This document shows, piece by piece, positions 50,228 through 59,365 of a DNA stretch of 64,000 nucleotides. The translations under genes were made by a program, and so were the position numbers. How positions within the stretch are numbered: position 1 is the first letter of the stretch; every line of letters begins with the position of its first letter. The stretch comes from Armatimonadota bacterium (GTDB lineage Bacteria; Armatimonadota; Armatimonadia; Armatimonadales; Armatimonadaceae): positions 1 through 64,000 of the forward strand of contig JAPLCP010000136.1 in NCBI GenBank assembly GCA_026392155.1, written 5' to 3'. The notes under the pieces are model-generated. The model was given only the letters and a program-made list of their open reading frames with translations, was not told where the DNA came from and did no database searches.

Positions 50228-51151
50228 ATGCTCCATTTCCTCTCTTTTATCTGGATATATCTCCTCCTCGCCGCCGTCACGGGGTACTTGCTGGCCCTTG
50301 GGTGGCTAGGGCGCAACCGCTCCTCAGTGATAAAACCCGAGCAGGATACCAAGCTACAAAAAGACTTGGACAACACCAAGCGCAGCTTGCTAGAGCGTGA
50401 CAAGCAGCTCGAAACACTCAAGCAAGAGCGCGACCAGCAGCTCGAAGCCCTGAAAGCCGAGCTCTCGACAGCCAAGACCGACCGGGATCGGGTTCGCGCC
50501 GAAGCTATTCCGCTCAACGCCCGCCTTGACGAGCTAACCCTCAACCTGGAAAGATCCGAGAAACTCCGTGTCGCTGCGGAAGGCAAGGTTCAGACTGTCG
50601 AGACAAAGACCAAGCTCACCGAGACAGGCCCCAAAACACTTGGGGCGCTTGAGGCAATCGCCGGAGAGCGCGACCAGCTAAAAGAGGCCCTCGCCAAAGC
50701 GCAAGACCAGCTTGCCGCTCACACCCAGGCGCTGACCCAAGCTAACACCAATATCCAGACCGCTAACGCGACCATTCAGACCGCGCAGGCCCAGCTCAAT
50801 GCCCAAGAAACCCGCCTTCAGCAGCAAGCTGCAGAGCTGACACGCCTTCAGACTGCCCACACGGCGACTACAGCGACCATAACTACAACTATAGCATCAG
50901 GACTCGCGATTGCCGCCGTGGAACAAAATCGCGAAGATGATCTCAAGGAGATCATCGGAGTCGGGCCGTTTATTGAGTCCAAGCTCAATACCCTGGGAAT
51001 CCACACCTTCAAGCAGATCGCCCTTCTTTCGCCGGAGATGCTGGAGCAAGTCGCGGAGCATATCGAGCACTTCCAGGGCCGCATTGGCCGGGAGAACTGG
51101 ACGGAGCAGTGCAAGGCACTTCACTTCGATAAATACGGCGAGAAAATCTAG
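50228..51151 (+). CDS. Membrane-anchored coiled-coil protein with helix-hairpin-helix end
   Basis: The 307-residue protein starts at the ATG with Shine-Dalgarno GAAGGA 6 nt upstream. It has one N-terminal transmembrane helix (about 5-26), a long coiled coil (about 38-215; KQERDQQLEALKAELSTAKT and Gln/Thr/Ala-rich repeats), and a C-terminal HhH/H3TH-like domain with IIGVGPFIESKLNTLGI and RIGRENWTEQCKAL. The last domain resembles the small DUF4332/flap-endonuclease-like helical domain found at the ends of many membrane or ribosomal proteins. It is cotranscribed with the OmpA-like gene and precedes a strong terminator. Function unknown. Confidence 0.82.
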   Translation: MLHFLSFIWIYLLLAAVTGYLLALGWLGRNRSSVIKPEQDTKLQKDLDNTKRSLLERDKQLETLKQERDQQLEALKAELSTAKTDRDRVRAEAIPLNARLDELTLNLERSEKLRVAAEGKVQTVETKTKLTETGPKTLGALEAIAGERDQLKEALAKAQDQLAAHTQALTQANTNIQTANATIQTAQAQLNAQETRLQQQAAELTRLQTAHTATTATITTTIASGLAIAAVEQNREDDLKEIIGVGPFIESKLNTLGIHTFKQIALLSPEMLEQVAEHIEHFQGRIGRENWTEQCKALHFDKYGEKI

Positions 51152-51164
51152 AAAACCCACTCTG

Positions 51165-51198
51165 AAAGCCGGGAAGTTATCCCGGCTTTTTCTTTTTC
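51165..51198 (+). terminator. Rho-independent terminator
   Basis: Stem AAAGCCGGGA/TCCCGGCTTT with a 5-nt loop, followed by TTCTTTTT. It ends the OmpA-like/coiled-coil operon. Confidence 0.93.
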
Positions 51199-51233
51199 CA
51201 AATTTAACAAACATTGGCTTGCTTTTCAAAAAA

Positions 51234-51440
51234 ATGCTGAGTGTTTCAGAGATAGGGCAGGGCCTGGTTGACCTCTGCCGCGAAGGCAAGTTTGACGAAG
51301 CAATGGCGGCGTACTACGCCGAGGGAATCGTCAGTGTGGAAGGCGACGGCTCCGAAGAGTGCTCTTGTGAGGACAATCACAGAGCACTTCTACCAGTGCA
51401 ACGCTGTCTCCATTCTCTAAAAAAATCGCTTCATCGGTGA
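51234..51440 (+). pseudogene. Truncated SnoaL-like (NTF2-fold) gene
   Basis: The frame from the ATG at 51234 encodes LVDLCREGKFDEAMAAYYAEGIVSVEGDG, which matches the first helices of SnoaL-like polyketide-cyclase/NTF2-fold proteins. After about 42 residues the similarity ends in unrelated Cys/His-rich sequence and a stop, so only about one third of the usual 120-130 residues is present. The missing part was not found in the other frames. It is probably a remnant. Confidence 0.5.
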
Positions 51441-51516
51441 TTGAGCGCTTCTCTCAACCAGAATTGCTTTGTTGGGCGAGGCAGGTAGAGGCACTTTCCG
51501 TGCCGAATCTCTCACT

Positions 51517-54500
51517 ATGAACCGACGCGTGTTTCTCGCTTCCAGCTTTGCCCTCGTGGCCACTCCCACTCTTGCTCAAGAGAAAGAGAAAAAAGAGCAA
51601 CTAGAGAAGAAAGCGCCTAAGGCCATGCCAATGCCGCCGGAGGTGCTGGTTGCCACCGACTTCCAGACGCCGCCGCTAGCGGCGCGGCCTCATACCTGGT
51701 GGCACTGGATGAACGGCAATATCTCGGAGGAGGGAATCACGGCGGACTTGGAGGCGATGGCGCAGGCGGGAATTGGCGGAGCGCAGATCTTTAATGTCGA
51801 TCAGGGAATTCCGCTGGGGAAAGTGCTCTACATGACCCCCGAGTGGCGACAGGCGATGGTGCACGCCGCCAAAGAGGCCAAGCGCCTTGGGCTGGAGCTG
51901 TGCTTTCACAACTGTGCGGGCTGGTCGAGCTCGGGCGGCCCCTGGATCACGCCCGAGTTTGCGATGCAGGTACTTACTTGGTCAGAGACTGCGGTTACGG
52001 GTGGGAGCAAGCTGACGCTGACCCTAAAAGAGCCGACGAAGCGGGAAAAGTACTACAACGATATCGCGGTGCTGGCGGTGAAACTTCCGGCAGGGGGCGA
52101 CATGGCACGCCTAGAGAATATCCGCGCCAAGGCCCTCTTTGACCGAGGCGGCGATGGGCTTGGGCTGAATGTGAAGGGTGTGGCGAGCGAGGGAGCCGCC
52201 ACCGAGGGTGCGATTCCCGGGGACAATGTCACCGTCTTGCAGTGCACCGCCGACGGCAAGCTGACCTGGGATGCCCCCGCAGGCGAGTGGCTGCTGCTGC
52301 GCATGGGCCACACTCCCACCGGCGCAATAAACTCCCCCGCGCCTGAGGCAGGTCGTGGCCTGGAGTGCGACAAGCTCAGCCGCGAGGCCATCGAGCTGCA
52401 CTGGGAGAAAGGGGTCGCGCCGGTACTTGCCGACATGGGGCCGGAGCTGGTGGGCAAGTCGTTTAACAATGCGCTGATTGACTCCTACGAGATGGGAAGC
52501 CAGAACTGGACCCCGAAGCTACGTCGCGCCTTTATCGCTCAGCACCGCTACGATCCCCTGCCGTGGATGCCCGTGGTAACTGGGCGCGTGATCGGGAGCC
52601 CGGAGCAGTCCGAGCGCTTCTTGTGGGACTGGCGCCGCACGATCGCGGATCTCTTTAGCGAAAACTACGCGGGGCGCTTTAAAGAGCTCTGTCACGAGAG
52701 CAAGATGCAGTTTTCTATTGAGCCCTACGGCAACGGCCCGTTTGACAATCTGCAAGTTGGCATGCAGGGCGATATTCTCATGGGCGAGTTCTGGGTGCCG
52801 GGGGGAAGCGCAGGCGAGACGGTAAAAGTGGCGGCGAGCTGTGCGCACGTGATGGGTCGCAAGATTGTCGGGGCGGAGTCGTTTACGGCGGGCGAGTTTG
52901 AGGGGCGCTGGCAGTTCGAGCCCTATGGGATCAAGGCACTGGGCGACCGAATGTTTAGCCAAGGCGTCAATCGCTATATCTTCCACCGCTACGCCCACCA
53001 GCCCTGGCTAGACCTCAAGCCAGGCATGACCATGGGGCCGTGGGGCTCACATTTAGAGCGTACCCAGACCTGGTGGAAGCAAGCCACGACCTGGCTGACC
53101 TATGTCGCGCGCTGCCAGCACTTGCTTCAGTCAGGGCGCTTTGTGGCCGACGTTCTGACGTTCTGCGGCGATGATGCCCCCAATGATCTTTACCGCCCGA
53201 GCCTGCCGCCCGGCTACGACTACGACGGCTGCGACCGCACGGCGCTGATGACTGCTAAAGTGGACAAGGGCGAGATTGTCTTTCCATCGGGTGCACGCTA
53301 CAAAGTCCTCATGATCCCTGACTCGATCTGGCTGACTCCGCAGACCGCCGCCAAGCTGGTCGAGCTAAGCAAGGCGGGCGCGAAGATTGTCGGGCGTAAG
53401 CCCGAGAAGTCCCCAAGCCTGGTGAACTATCCCGCGTGCGATGCCCAAGTGAAAGCCTTGGGCGCGCAGCTCACGCTCACCACGCTGGAGGCCGCGCTCC
53501 CCGCACCCGATGTTGCGCTGCCTAAGGGGACTCCGTTTGTTTGGCTGCACCGCAGCACGCCCGAGGCCGAGATCTATTTTGTCAGCAACCAGCGCTACAC
53601 GCAGCAAAAAGCCACAGTGGGCTTCCGCATCGCAGGCCACGCCCCTGAGCTCTGGCACCCGGAGACCGGCACGACCGAGTCGGCACCGCTCTGGACGACC
53701 GACAAAACCCACACCAATGTCACGCTGGCCCTTGGCCCCGCCGAGTCGGTCTTTGTAATCTTCCGCAAGGGCAGCAAGCCCGGCAAGAGCTTTGCAAAAG
53801 TCGAGCGCACCGGCGGCCCAGCACAAGTTGCCAAACCGCCCGTGCTTGAAATCCTCTCCGCACGCTACGAAGCCGTTGACGGTGCTGGCGGGGCGGACGT
53901 GACCGCGAAAGTGAAGGAGCTGGTGACCAAGGGTGAGATCGAGATTCCCGCCTCCAACGCCCTCTTCGGCGACCCGATCAACCTCCATGTCAAGCACCTC
54001 CGCATCTCCTACACGCTCGATGGCAAGCCGCTAGAGAAGACGGTCGGGGAGAACCAGACACTGGTGCTGCTGGGTAGCGGCCCGGACAACGCCCTCCCCG
54101 AGTTCACGCTCACAGGCGGCAAGCTCCTGGCCTACACGCCCGGCACCTACACCTTCACTGACCCGCGTGGCGCGCTCAAGCAGCTCTCAGCTCCCGCGCT
54201 CCGTGAGACCCCCCTCACCGCTTGGGAGCTGACCTTCCCCGGCCAAGAGCCACGCACGCTCGAAAAACTCAGCTCCTGGACCGAGTTCACAGAGCCCGAT
54301 GCCAAGTACTTCTCCGGCACTGCCACCTACAAAACAAGCTTTACTGTCACGCCCAATCCCACCCGTGCCGTCATCCTCGACCTGGGAATCGTCAAGAACT
54401 TCGCCGATGTGCTCCTCAACGGCCAGCCCATCGCCACTCTTTGGAAAGCCCCGTGGCGCTTAGAGATCACCGAGCTGGTGCGCCCCGGCAGCAACACGCT

Positions 54501-54759
54501 GGAGATAAAAGTCACCAACCTCTGGGTGAACCGCTTGATCGGCGACGAGCAGCTACCGCCCGAAGAAGACGTCGAGTGGACCGGCAAGACCGGCCCCATC
54601 AAAGCCTGGCCCAAATGGCTTATCGAGGGCACACCCCGCCCCAAAACCGACCGCGTCACGTTTACCACCTGGCGCTACTGGACCAAAGACGACAAGCCCC
54701 TCGAATCCGGCCTCCTCGGCCCCGCCCGAATCTTGCAGGTTCCTGCTCTACTGTTCTAA
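51517..54759 (+). CDS. GH106-like alpha-L-rhamnosidase family protein
   Basis: The 1080-residue exported protein has a Tat-like signal (MNRRVFLASSFALVATPTLAQ) and then the conserved GH106-type opening HTWWHWMNGNISEEGI with GGAQIFNVDQG. The large barrel region includes SYEMGSQNWTP and VGAESFTAGEFEGRW, and C-terminal beta-sandwich domains carry YKTSFTV and LEIKVTNLWVNRLIGDEQ. Such proteins cleave terminal L-rhamnose from pectic and other glycans; the catalytic residues were not assigned. The ATG at 51517 has GAATCT 6 nt upstream and no Shine-Dalgarno. Confidence 0.85.
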   Translation: MNRRVFLASSFALVATPTLAQEKEKKEQLEKKAPKAMPMPPEVLVATDFQTPPLAARPHTWWHWMNGNISEEGITADLEAMAQAGIGGAQIFNVDQGIPLGKVLYMTPEWRQAMVHAAKEAKRLGLELCFHNCAGWSSSGGPWITPEFAMQVLTWSETAVTGGSKLTLTLKEPTKREKYYNDIAVLAVKLPAGGDMARLENIRAKALFDRGGDGLGLNVKGVASEGAATEGAIPGDNVTVLQCTADGKLTWDAPAGEWLLLRMGHTPTGAINSPAPEAGRGLECDKLSREAIELHWEKGVAPVLADMGPELVGKSFNNALIDSYEMGSQNWTPKLRRAFIAQHRYDPLPWMPVVTGRVIGSPEQSERFLWDWRRTIADLFSENYAGRFKELCHESKMQFSIEPYGNGPFDNLQVGMQGDILMGEFWVPGGSAGETVKVAASCAHVMGRKIVGAESFTAGEFEGRWQFEPYGIKALGDRMFSQGVNRYIFHRYAHQPWLDLKPGMTMGPWGSHLERTQTWWKQATTWLTYVARCQHLLQSGRFVADVLTFCGDDAPNDLYRPSLPPGYDYDGCDRTALMTAKVDKGEIVFPSGARYKVLMIPDSIWLTPQTAAKLVELSKAGAKIVGRKPEKSPSLVNYPACDAQVKALGAQLTLTTLEAALPAPDVALPKGTPFVWLHRSTPEAEIYFVSNQRYTQQKATVGFRIAGHAPELWHPETGTTESAPLWTTDKTHTNVTLALGPAESVFVIFRKGSKPGKSFAKVERTGGPAQVAKPPVLEILSARYEAVDGAGGADVTAKVKELVTKGEIEIPASNALFGDPINLHVKHLRISYTLDGKPLEKTVGENQTLVLLGSGPDNALPEFTLTGGKLLAYTPGTYTFTDPRGALKQLSAPALRETPLTAWELTFPGQEPRTLEKLSSWTEFTEPDAKYFSGTATYKTSFTVTPNPTRAVILDLGIVKNFADVLLNGQPIATLWKAPWRLEITELVRPGSNTLEIKVTNLWVNRLIGDEQLPPEEDVEWTGKTGPIKAWPKWLIEGTPRPKTDRVTFTTWRYWTKDDKPLESGLLGPARILQVPALLF

Positions 54760-54763
54760 AAGC

Positions 54764-55216
54764 TTAGGCTTGCATGCGGCGGAGCCAGAGGGCGGCGAGT
54801 CCTTGGAGCAGGCCAAAGAGTGCCGACACAGCAATAAAGAGATAGGTGGAAAGGTCACGACTACCACGGTCGAGTGTGATCAGAACAGCGATGGCGATCA
54901 CGAACGCAATAATGGCAAACAGCATCAGAAGAAGGCTTGCCAAGGCACGGGCACGCACAAGGATTGCGACACCTGCAAACACCGCTGCGAGGCAAACCCC
55001 CATCAACAAGTACTGTTGGAAATTAAATAGTGAAGGCTGGGGGCCATACTCTGGGGGATTCCTGGTGTAGCTCAGCCAGACATAGGCAAACAGAGCAAGT
55101 GGGGCTCCTCCGAGAAGCAGGTTAAAAGCCGCAACGACGATCTCGCCGACGGTCAGGCGTTGGGGGCTGTCTGTGGTGCGCTGTGAGTTGTCTCTCTGCT
55201 TCTGCTGCTGGATCAT
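54764..55216 (-). CDS. Four-helix membrane protein of unknown function
   Basis: The 150-residue protein has a hydrophilic Gln/Arg-rich N-terminus (MIQQQKQRDNSQRTTDS) and four hydrophobic segments (about 25-50, 68-88, 90-112 and 122-143). No family was recognised. It is convergent with the GH106-like gene (4 bp between stops). GATAAT lies 6 nt before the ATG. Confidence 0.75.
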   Translation of the reverse strand: MIQQQKQRDNSQRTTDSPQRLTVGEIVVAAFNLLLGGAPLALFAYVWLSYTRNPPEYGPQPSLFNFQQYLLMGVCLAAVFAGVAILVRARALASLLLMLFAIIAFVIAIAVLITLDRGSRDLSTYLFIAVSALFGLLQGLAALWLRRMQA

Positions 55217-55222
55217 ATCCCT

Positions 55223-55228
55223 ATTATC
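55223..55228 (-). promoter_or_regulatory. -10-like box for the four-helix protein
   Basis: GATAAT on the minus strand lies exactly 6 nt before the ATG at 55216. Confidence 0.45.
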
Positions 55229-55260
55229 GGCAGGTCGGGTGATAAATCACCCGCCTGCGC

Positions 55261-55280
55261 AAAAAAGCCGCGCGGGGGCT
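55261..55280 (-). terminator. Possible weak terminator after galE
   Basis: On the minus strand AGCC-CCCGCGC-GGCT is followed by TTTTTT and overlaps the galE stop codon. The stem is only 4 bp, so this is tentative. Confidence 0.4.
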
Positions 55281-56260
55281 AATCCCTGGACTCGGTGTAG
55301 TAGCCCTTGGGATGGGACTTGCGCCACTCATAGGCATGCTTGAGGATGGACTCGATATCCGGGTACTTAGGTGCCCAACCGAGCTCGGCCTTGATCTTCT
55401 CACACGAGGCACACAGACGGCCTGGATCACCGGGGCGGCGTGGGGCGGACTCCCAGTTGATCTTGACACCCGTCACTTTTTCCGCGGCGGCGAGCGCCTC
55501 CAGAACCGTGGTGCCGTAGGTGTTTCCAAGATTGTACGCCGTTGTCTTGCCGCCGTTGCGGAGATAGCCTAGCGCGCGGATATGGGCATCGGCGAGGTCT
55601 TCGACATGGATAAAGTCACGCAGGCAGCTTCCATCGCGCGTGTCCCAGTCGGTGCCGTAGACGAAGAACTTTTCTCTCCGGCCCAGTGCGGTGTCTAAAA
55701 GAAGTGGCAGGGCGTGCTGCTCGGGGCTGTGGTCTTCGCCAAGGCGGCCCTGGGAGTCGGCGCCCCACACTGGTGAGGCCAAAAGCGTGCTCGTAGTCCT
55801 TCAAGATCCGCTCGAACATGAGCTTAGTCTCGCCGTAGGGGTTGGTAGTCTTCTGCGGATGATCCTCAGGGATGGGGAGAGTCTGCGGCTCACCAAACGT
55901 CGCGGCGCTCGACGAAAAGATCAGGTTCTTGACCCCGTTGTCCAGCATCGCCCCCAGAAGCGCAAGGCCCTTGGTGATATTGCCTTCGTAGTACTTGCGC
56001 GGGTCAGCCACGGAGTCTGGCACCGAGGCATAGGCCCCAAAGTGCATCACCGCATCCACGTTGTACTGACGGATCGCCTTTCCCACGGCAGCACTGTCAC
56101 CATAGTCGGCATAGACAAAGGGTACGTCCAGAATCTTAACGGCCTTGCGGTGCCCTAGCTCGAAGTTATCGAGAATGACCACCTCATGGCCACTTTCCTT
56201 TAGATACAAGGAAGCATGAGAGCCAATGTAGCCCGCGCCACCCACCACGAGAATCGACAA
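55279..56260 (-). pseudogene. galE: UDP-glucose 4-epimerase gene, disrupted by internal deletion
   Basis: GalE interconverts UDP-glucose and UDP-galactose. The first part (from TTG at 56260 with Shine-Dalgarno GGAGG, 8 nt) shows the NAD-binding VVGGAGYIGSH, SSSAATFGEP and the catalytic N-P-Y-G-E-T-K segment, up to FGLTSV. The second part resumes in another frame with GADSQGRLGEDHSPEQH, SCLRDFIHVEDLADAH and a normal C-terminus. Between them the conserved ALRYFNAA block is missing. Restoring about 26 bases would give a frame of 1008 bp (335 residues), the normal GalE length. The break lies near 55770-55780. It is either a true deletion or a sequence error. Confidence 0.88.
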
Positions 56261-56304
56261 GAAAGTTTCCTCCAGATTTTGTTTAGAATCTTTATTCTAT
56301 CAGG

Positions 56305-57648
56305 CTAGTCTGCCAAAGCGAGCGATCCCATGGGATCCCAGGGATCTAGCGGGACAAGGGACTGATTGAGCAGCGCAAGGAGCTCTTGGGAAAGATATTT
56401 TTTCTCCACCGCCACCTCGTACATGTACTCATCGAACCAGGAGTCGGTCATGGCCATGAAGCCCTTATCGCCACCCTGCTCGCCCCAGGAGTTCTCAATC
56501 CGCCACTTACGCGGCTGATTGTCCTCATCGAGATCTACGCCGGTGAGCACCATGGCGTGGGTCATCAGGCTCTGGCCGTAGTCGAGGCGTGCGGCTTTGT
56601 CCATACCAAGGCTGGTTCCGTAGAGCAGCTCGTATTCAAAGAGTTCTAGGTCCATCAAACCAAGATCACGATCCATTTGCTTGCCGACATCGCAGCCAAA
56701 CCAGACCGGCTTGCCATCTTGGATCATTGCCTGGGTCGCCGCCTTGAGAGTTGCCATCTCGACATTGAGGTACTGAATCGGCTGCCCTCCGACGACGTTT
56801 CCGAGATAGGCAATCGTGTAGGGCGTGTTGTAGCTCTTGGTGGTTTGGGGACAGTGGATCAGGCAAACTAGCTCGTCAAGCTCCGTCGTAACGTATTTTT
56901 CCCGGAACTGCTGTGGGGTAAGCACGCCGTCGCGGTGGAAGTTCTTGTCTTTATCACGCCACTGCCACAAAAACTCGGTGGGCGGCTCGCCCAGATGCGT
57001 CACCAGCATCCGGTAGAGTGCTGGCACGAGCGCATCTTTCTGCATGCGTAGCTCGGCCTCACTAGCTCCCGCCTTATGGGTCGCACGTAGCTCACCGGCG
57101 GCCTGACGTAGCTTGAGGGTCATGAGCGCGTTCATGTCAGCGGAGCGCGACGAGCTCTCGGTCTCGGGCATGGCCTCTTTGGGAACGACGCCATATTTTT
57201 TTACCAGCGCGGCAAACATGTCCCACTGCCCACCATCTTGAAGCGGGCTAGCACAGAGCCAGTCCAGAAGTCGGCTGCCCACGGGCTCATCGAGAGTGGC
57301 GAGGATATTTTCGAGAAAGTAGTTTGCCTTCTCCAGCTTGTCCCAGAACATCAGGTAGTTCTGCGAGAGCTCGAAGTCCTCCACGCCCAGTGTCTCCGCG
57401 ATTTGCGTGCGGAAAAGATTGAGACCCGCAAAGAGCCAGCAGCGGCCTGAAGCATTTTGTGCGGTGGTCTTGCCCGTCAAAACGGAGTGGGAGTACGTGT
57501 GCGTCAGCCGCGTGACCGCATCCCGGTTCAGCGCGACGGCTTTGATCGCGGTCTTAGCGACTGCATTACGAGCGATCCGCGCCACGGGGTCGGAAGCGAG
57601 CGTGGCGCGGCAGTGCGTGAGGACCTCGTCGGTGAGGGAAGTGGGCAT
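56305..57648 (-). CDS. pepC: Aminopeptidase C / bleomycin hydrolase (C1B cysteine peptidase)
   Basis: The 447-residue enzyme has the papain-like active-site motif AQNASGRCWLFAGL (oxyanion Gln64, nucleophile Cys70), the catalytic His in THAMVLTGVD and the Asn in WRIENSWGEQGG. C1B peptidases form hexameric cages that trim peptides from the N-terminus in the cytoplasm. It starts 6 bp after the jag stop, so it is probably the last gene of the rpmH-rnpA-yidD-yidC-jag operon, an unusual addition. Confidence 0.95.
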   Translation of the reverse strand: MPTSLTDEVLTHCRATLASDPVARIARNAVAKTAIKAVALNRDAVTRLTHTYSHSVLTGKTTAQNASGRCWLFAGLNLFRTQIAETLGVEDFELSQNYLMFWDKLEKANYFLENILATLDEPVGSRLLDWLCASPLQDGGQWDMFAALVKKYGVVPKEAMPETESSSRSADMNALMTLKLRQAAGELRATHKAGASEAELRMQKDALVPALYRMLVTHLGEPPTEFLWQWRDKDKNFHRDGVLTPQQFREKYVTTELDELVCLIHCPQTTKSYNTPYTIAYLGNVVGGQPIQYLNVEMATLKAATQAMIQDGKPVWFGCDVGKQMDRDLGLMDLELFEYELLYGTSLGMDKAARLDYGQSLMTHAMVLTGVDLDEDNQPRKWRIENSWGEQGGDKGFMAMTDSWFDEYMYEVAVEKKYLSQELLALLNQSLVPLDPWDPMGSLALAD

Positions 57649-57654
57649 CGAGGT

Positions 57655-58113
57655 CTACTGCCTTGGCGCAATCACAATATAGCGATTAGGCTCTTCACCC
57701 TCCGAGTAGGTCTGAATGTCGGTGCGCTCGGTGAGGACCTGGTGGACGATACGGCGCTCAAGAGGCGGCAGCGGGTCTAGCACGGCCTCTTGACCTGTCG
57801 AGGCCACTTGATCGGCAAGCTCGTTGGCCATGTCCGTGAGCATCTTCTCGCGGCGCAAACGGTAGCCATCGGCGTCAAAAGTGACGCGAAGTCGTCCACG
57901 GCCCTGCCCCATGATGCTATTGATCGCGATAACCTGAAGCGCATCGAGAACCTGACCGCCCCGCCCGATGAGCTGCTTGGCGTCCGTTCCCTGGAAACCA
58001 ATCAGCACGCCCTCGGGCTCGTCCCGCGTAATCTCCGCCGTCACGTCTAGCCCCGTGGTTTCGGCAAAGCCCTGAGCAAACTCCAGCACCTGCGCCTTGA
58101 GATCCTCCATCAT
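57655..58113 (-). CDS. jag: Jag/KhpB RNA-binding protein
   Basis: The 152-residue protein has a KH domain with IGRGGQVLDALQVIAN-like sequence (about 45-75; the motif here ends AINSIMGQG) and an R3H domain with DPLPPLERRIVHQVL. It lacks the long N-terminal Jag-N domain, which is usual outside Firmicutes. It binds RNA and often partners with KhpA. AGGAG lies 3 nt before the first ATG and 6 nt before the second (58110), so the second may be used. It is translated just after yidC (6 bp). Confidence 0.93.
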   Translation of the reverse strand: MMEDLKAQVLEFAQGFAETTGLDVTAEITRDEPEGVLIGFQGTDAKQLIGRGGQVLDALQVIAINSIMGQGRGRLRVTFDADGYRLRREKMLTDMANELADQVASTGQEAVLDPLPPLERRIVHQVLTERTDIQTYSEGEEPNRYIVIAPRQ

Positions 58114-58119
58114 CTACTC

Positions 58120-59358
58120 CTATTTCTTCTTCTGATTTTTGGGCGAGATTAGCTTCGGATTTGCTGCCAGACTCGCACCCGATTTGGCATTATCCCCTGA
58201 AGTGCCTTCCGCTGCCAGTACGACGGGGCCAGTCCCTTCGTCTTTGGTCATGCGGTTCATCAAGAACTGTCGCAGCATTCCTAGGAGCGTCGAGACAAAG
58301 TAGTACAGGACAAAGGCCGACGACACCTGGCTATTGAACATGAACATGAAGTACATGACCGGCATGAAAGTCGTCATGGCCTTCTGCACTTCTGCTTGTG
58401 TGGGGTCGGTCGGAGGGGGCAGGAGCTTGGACTGAAGAAACTGCGCAACGGCATAGAGCAGTAGGAGCAGAATGTCCAGCTCCCCTAAGTGATGGGCAAC
58501 CGCGCCCGTGAGAGGCGACGGCCACTGGAGACTCGCGAGGCCATTTGCCTGGTTGATCCAAAGAAAGTGCGTGTTGTTGAAATGGAACTGGTAGCTCTGG
58601 ATGAGCTGGAACATCGCAAAGAAAATTCCCATTTGGGGAATGATCATCCAGCAGCCCTGCATCGGATTAACGCCGTGCTGTCGGTTGAACTCACCCATCT
58701 TCTGCTGCATGAGCATCGGATCTTCTTTGTAGCGCTCCTGGATCTTCTTGATCTCAGGCTGGTACTTCGCAAGCTCTTTGAAAGACTTGTATTGTTTGAG
58801 CTGAAGCGGCCACATGATAATCGCCACAAAGATGGCAATCACAAAGATCGCAATAACCGGTGAGCCTTCGGGGTTACCTCCACAGAGATTGACCAGCCCA
58901 TCCATGATCTTGTAGGCAACTCCCTTCGAGTTGTCCTTGTCCATCTTGAGGCCAAGTGCATCTAGCTTTTCCACGAGGGCAGTTTTTTCAGGGCTCTCGA
59001 CCTTCGCCACTTGGCGCACTTGTTGTTTGAGCTGAACCCAAGCCTGGTAGTCGTTCTTGAGATGGGCAATGCTCAGGTCTGCAGCGACCACGGCGGCCTT
59101 CATCCCCTCAGGCTGGGTGATGAATTTATTGGCAACGGCTCCATAGAACCCCGCGGCTTCCTGCCAGAGAGCAGCCTCTTGAGTGGACTTACTCTTCTGA
59201 GCCTCTTCAGCAGTTTTTACCTTCGCTTCGGCGGCGACGATGGCCTGTGCAGGAGTGTCTGGAACGACATAGTTGGGGCCACACCCCGCCCCGAAGAGCA
59301 GGGTGAGCGTCAAGAGCGCTAGGGCTAGAAAAGTGGAGACGTGTCGGGAAAGGGTCAC
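58120..59358 (-). CDS. yidC: Membrane protein insertase YidC
   Basis: YidC inserts and folds inner-membrane proteins. The C-terminal 60K domain (about 200-390) has the expected helices, including FKELAKYQPEIKKIQERY and MQGCWMIIPQMGIFFAMF. The N-terminus has a lipoprotein-like signal ending LFGAGC and a periplasmic helical region of about 130 residues (Ala/Lys/Glu-rich, TPR-like) in place of the proteobacterial P1 beta domain. A GTG at 59358 is preferred because the signal peptide then has normal length and does not overlap yidD. The ATG at 59412 would overlap it. Confidence 0.92.
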   Translation of the reverse strand: MTLSRHVSTFLALALLTLTLLFGAGCGPNYVVPDTPAQAIVAAEAKVKTAEEAQKSKSTQEAALWQEAAGFYGAVANKFITQPEGMKAAVVAADLSIAHLKNDYQAWVQLKQQVRQVAKVESPEKTALVEKLDALGLKMDKDNSKGVAYKIMDGLVNLCGGNPEGSPVIAIFVIAIFVAIIMWPLQLKQYKSFKELAKYQPEIKKIQERYKEDPMLMQQKMGEFNRQHGVNPMQGCWMIIPQMGIFFAMFQLIQSYQFHFNNTHFLWINQANGLASLQWPSPLTGAVAHHLGELDILLLLLYAVAQFLQSKLLPPPTDPTQAEVQKAMTTFMPVMYFMFMFNSQVSSAFVLYYFVSTLLGMLRQFLMNRMTKDEGTGPVVLAAEGTSGDNAKSGASLAANPKLISPKNQKKK

Positions 59359-59365
59359 TTCAGTC

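Noticed and set aside
55616-55782. Two separate overlapping genes instead of one galE
   Set aside because: Both fragments align end to end with a single GalE protein, and the downstream fragment has no start signal of its own.
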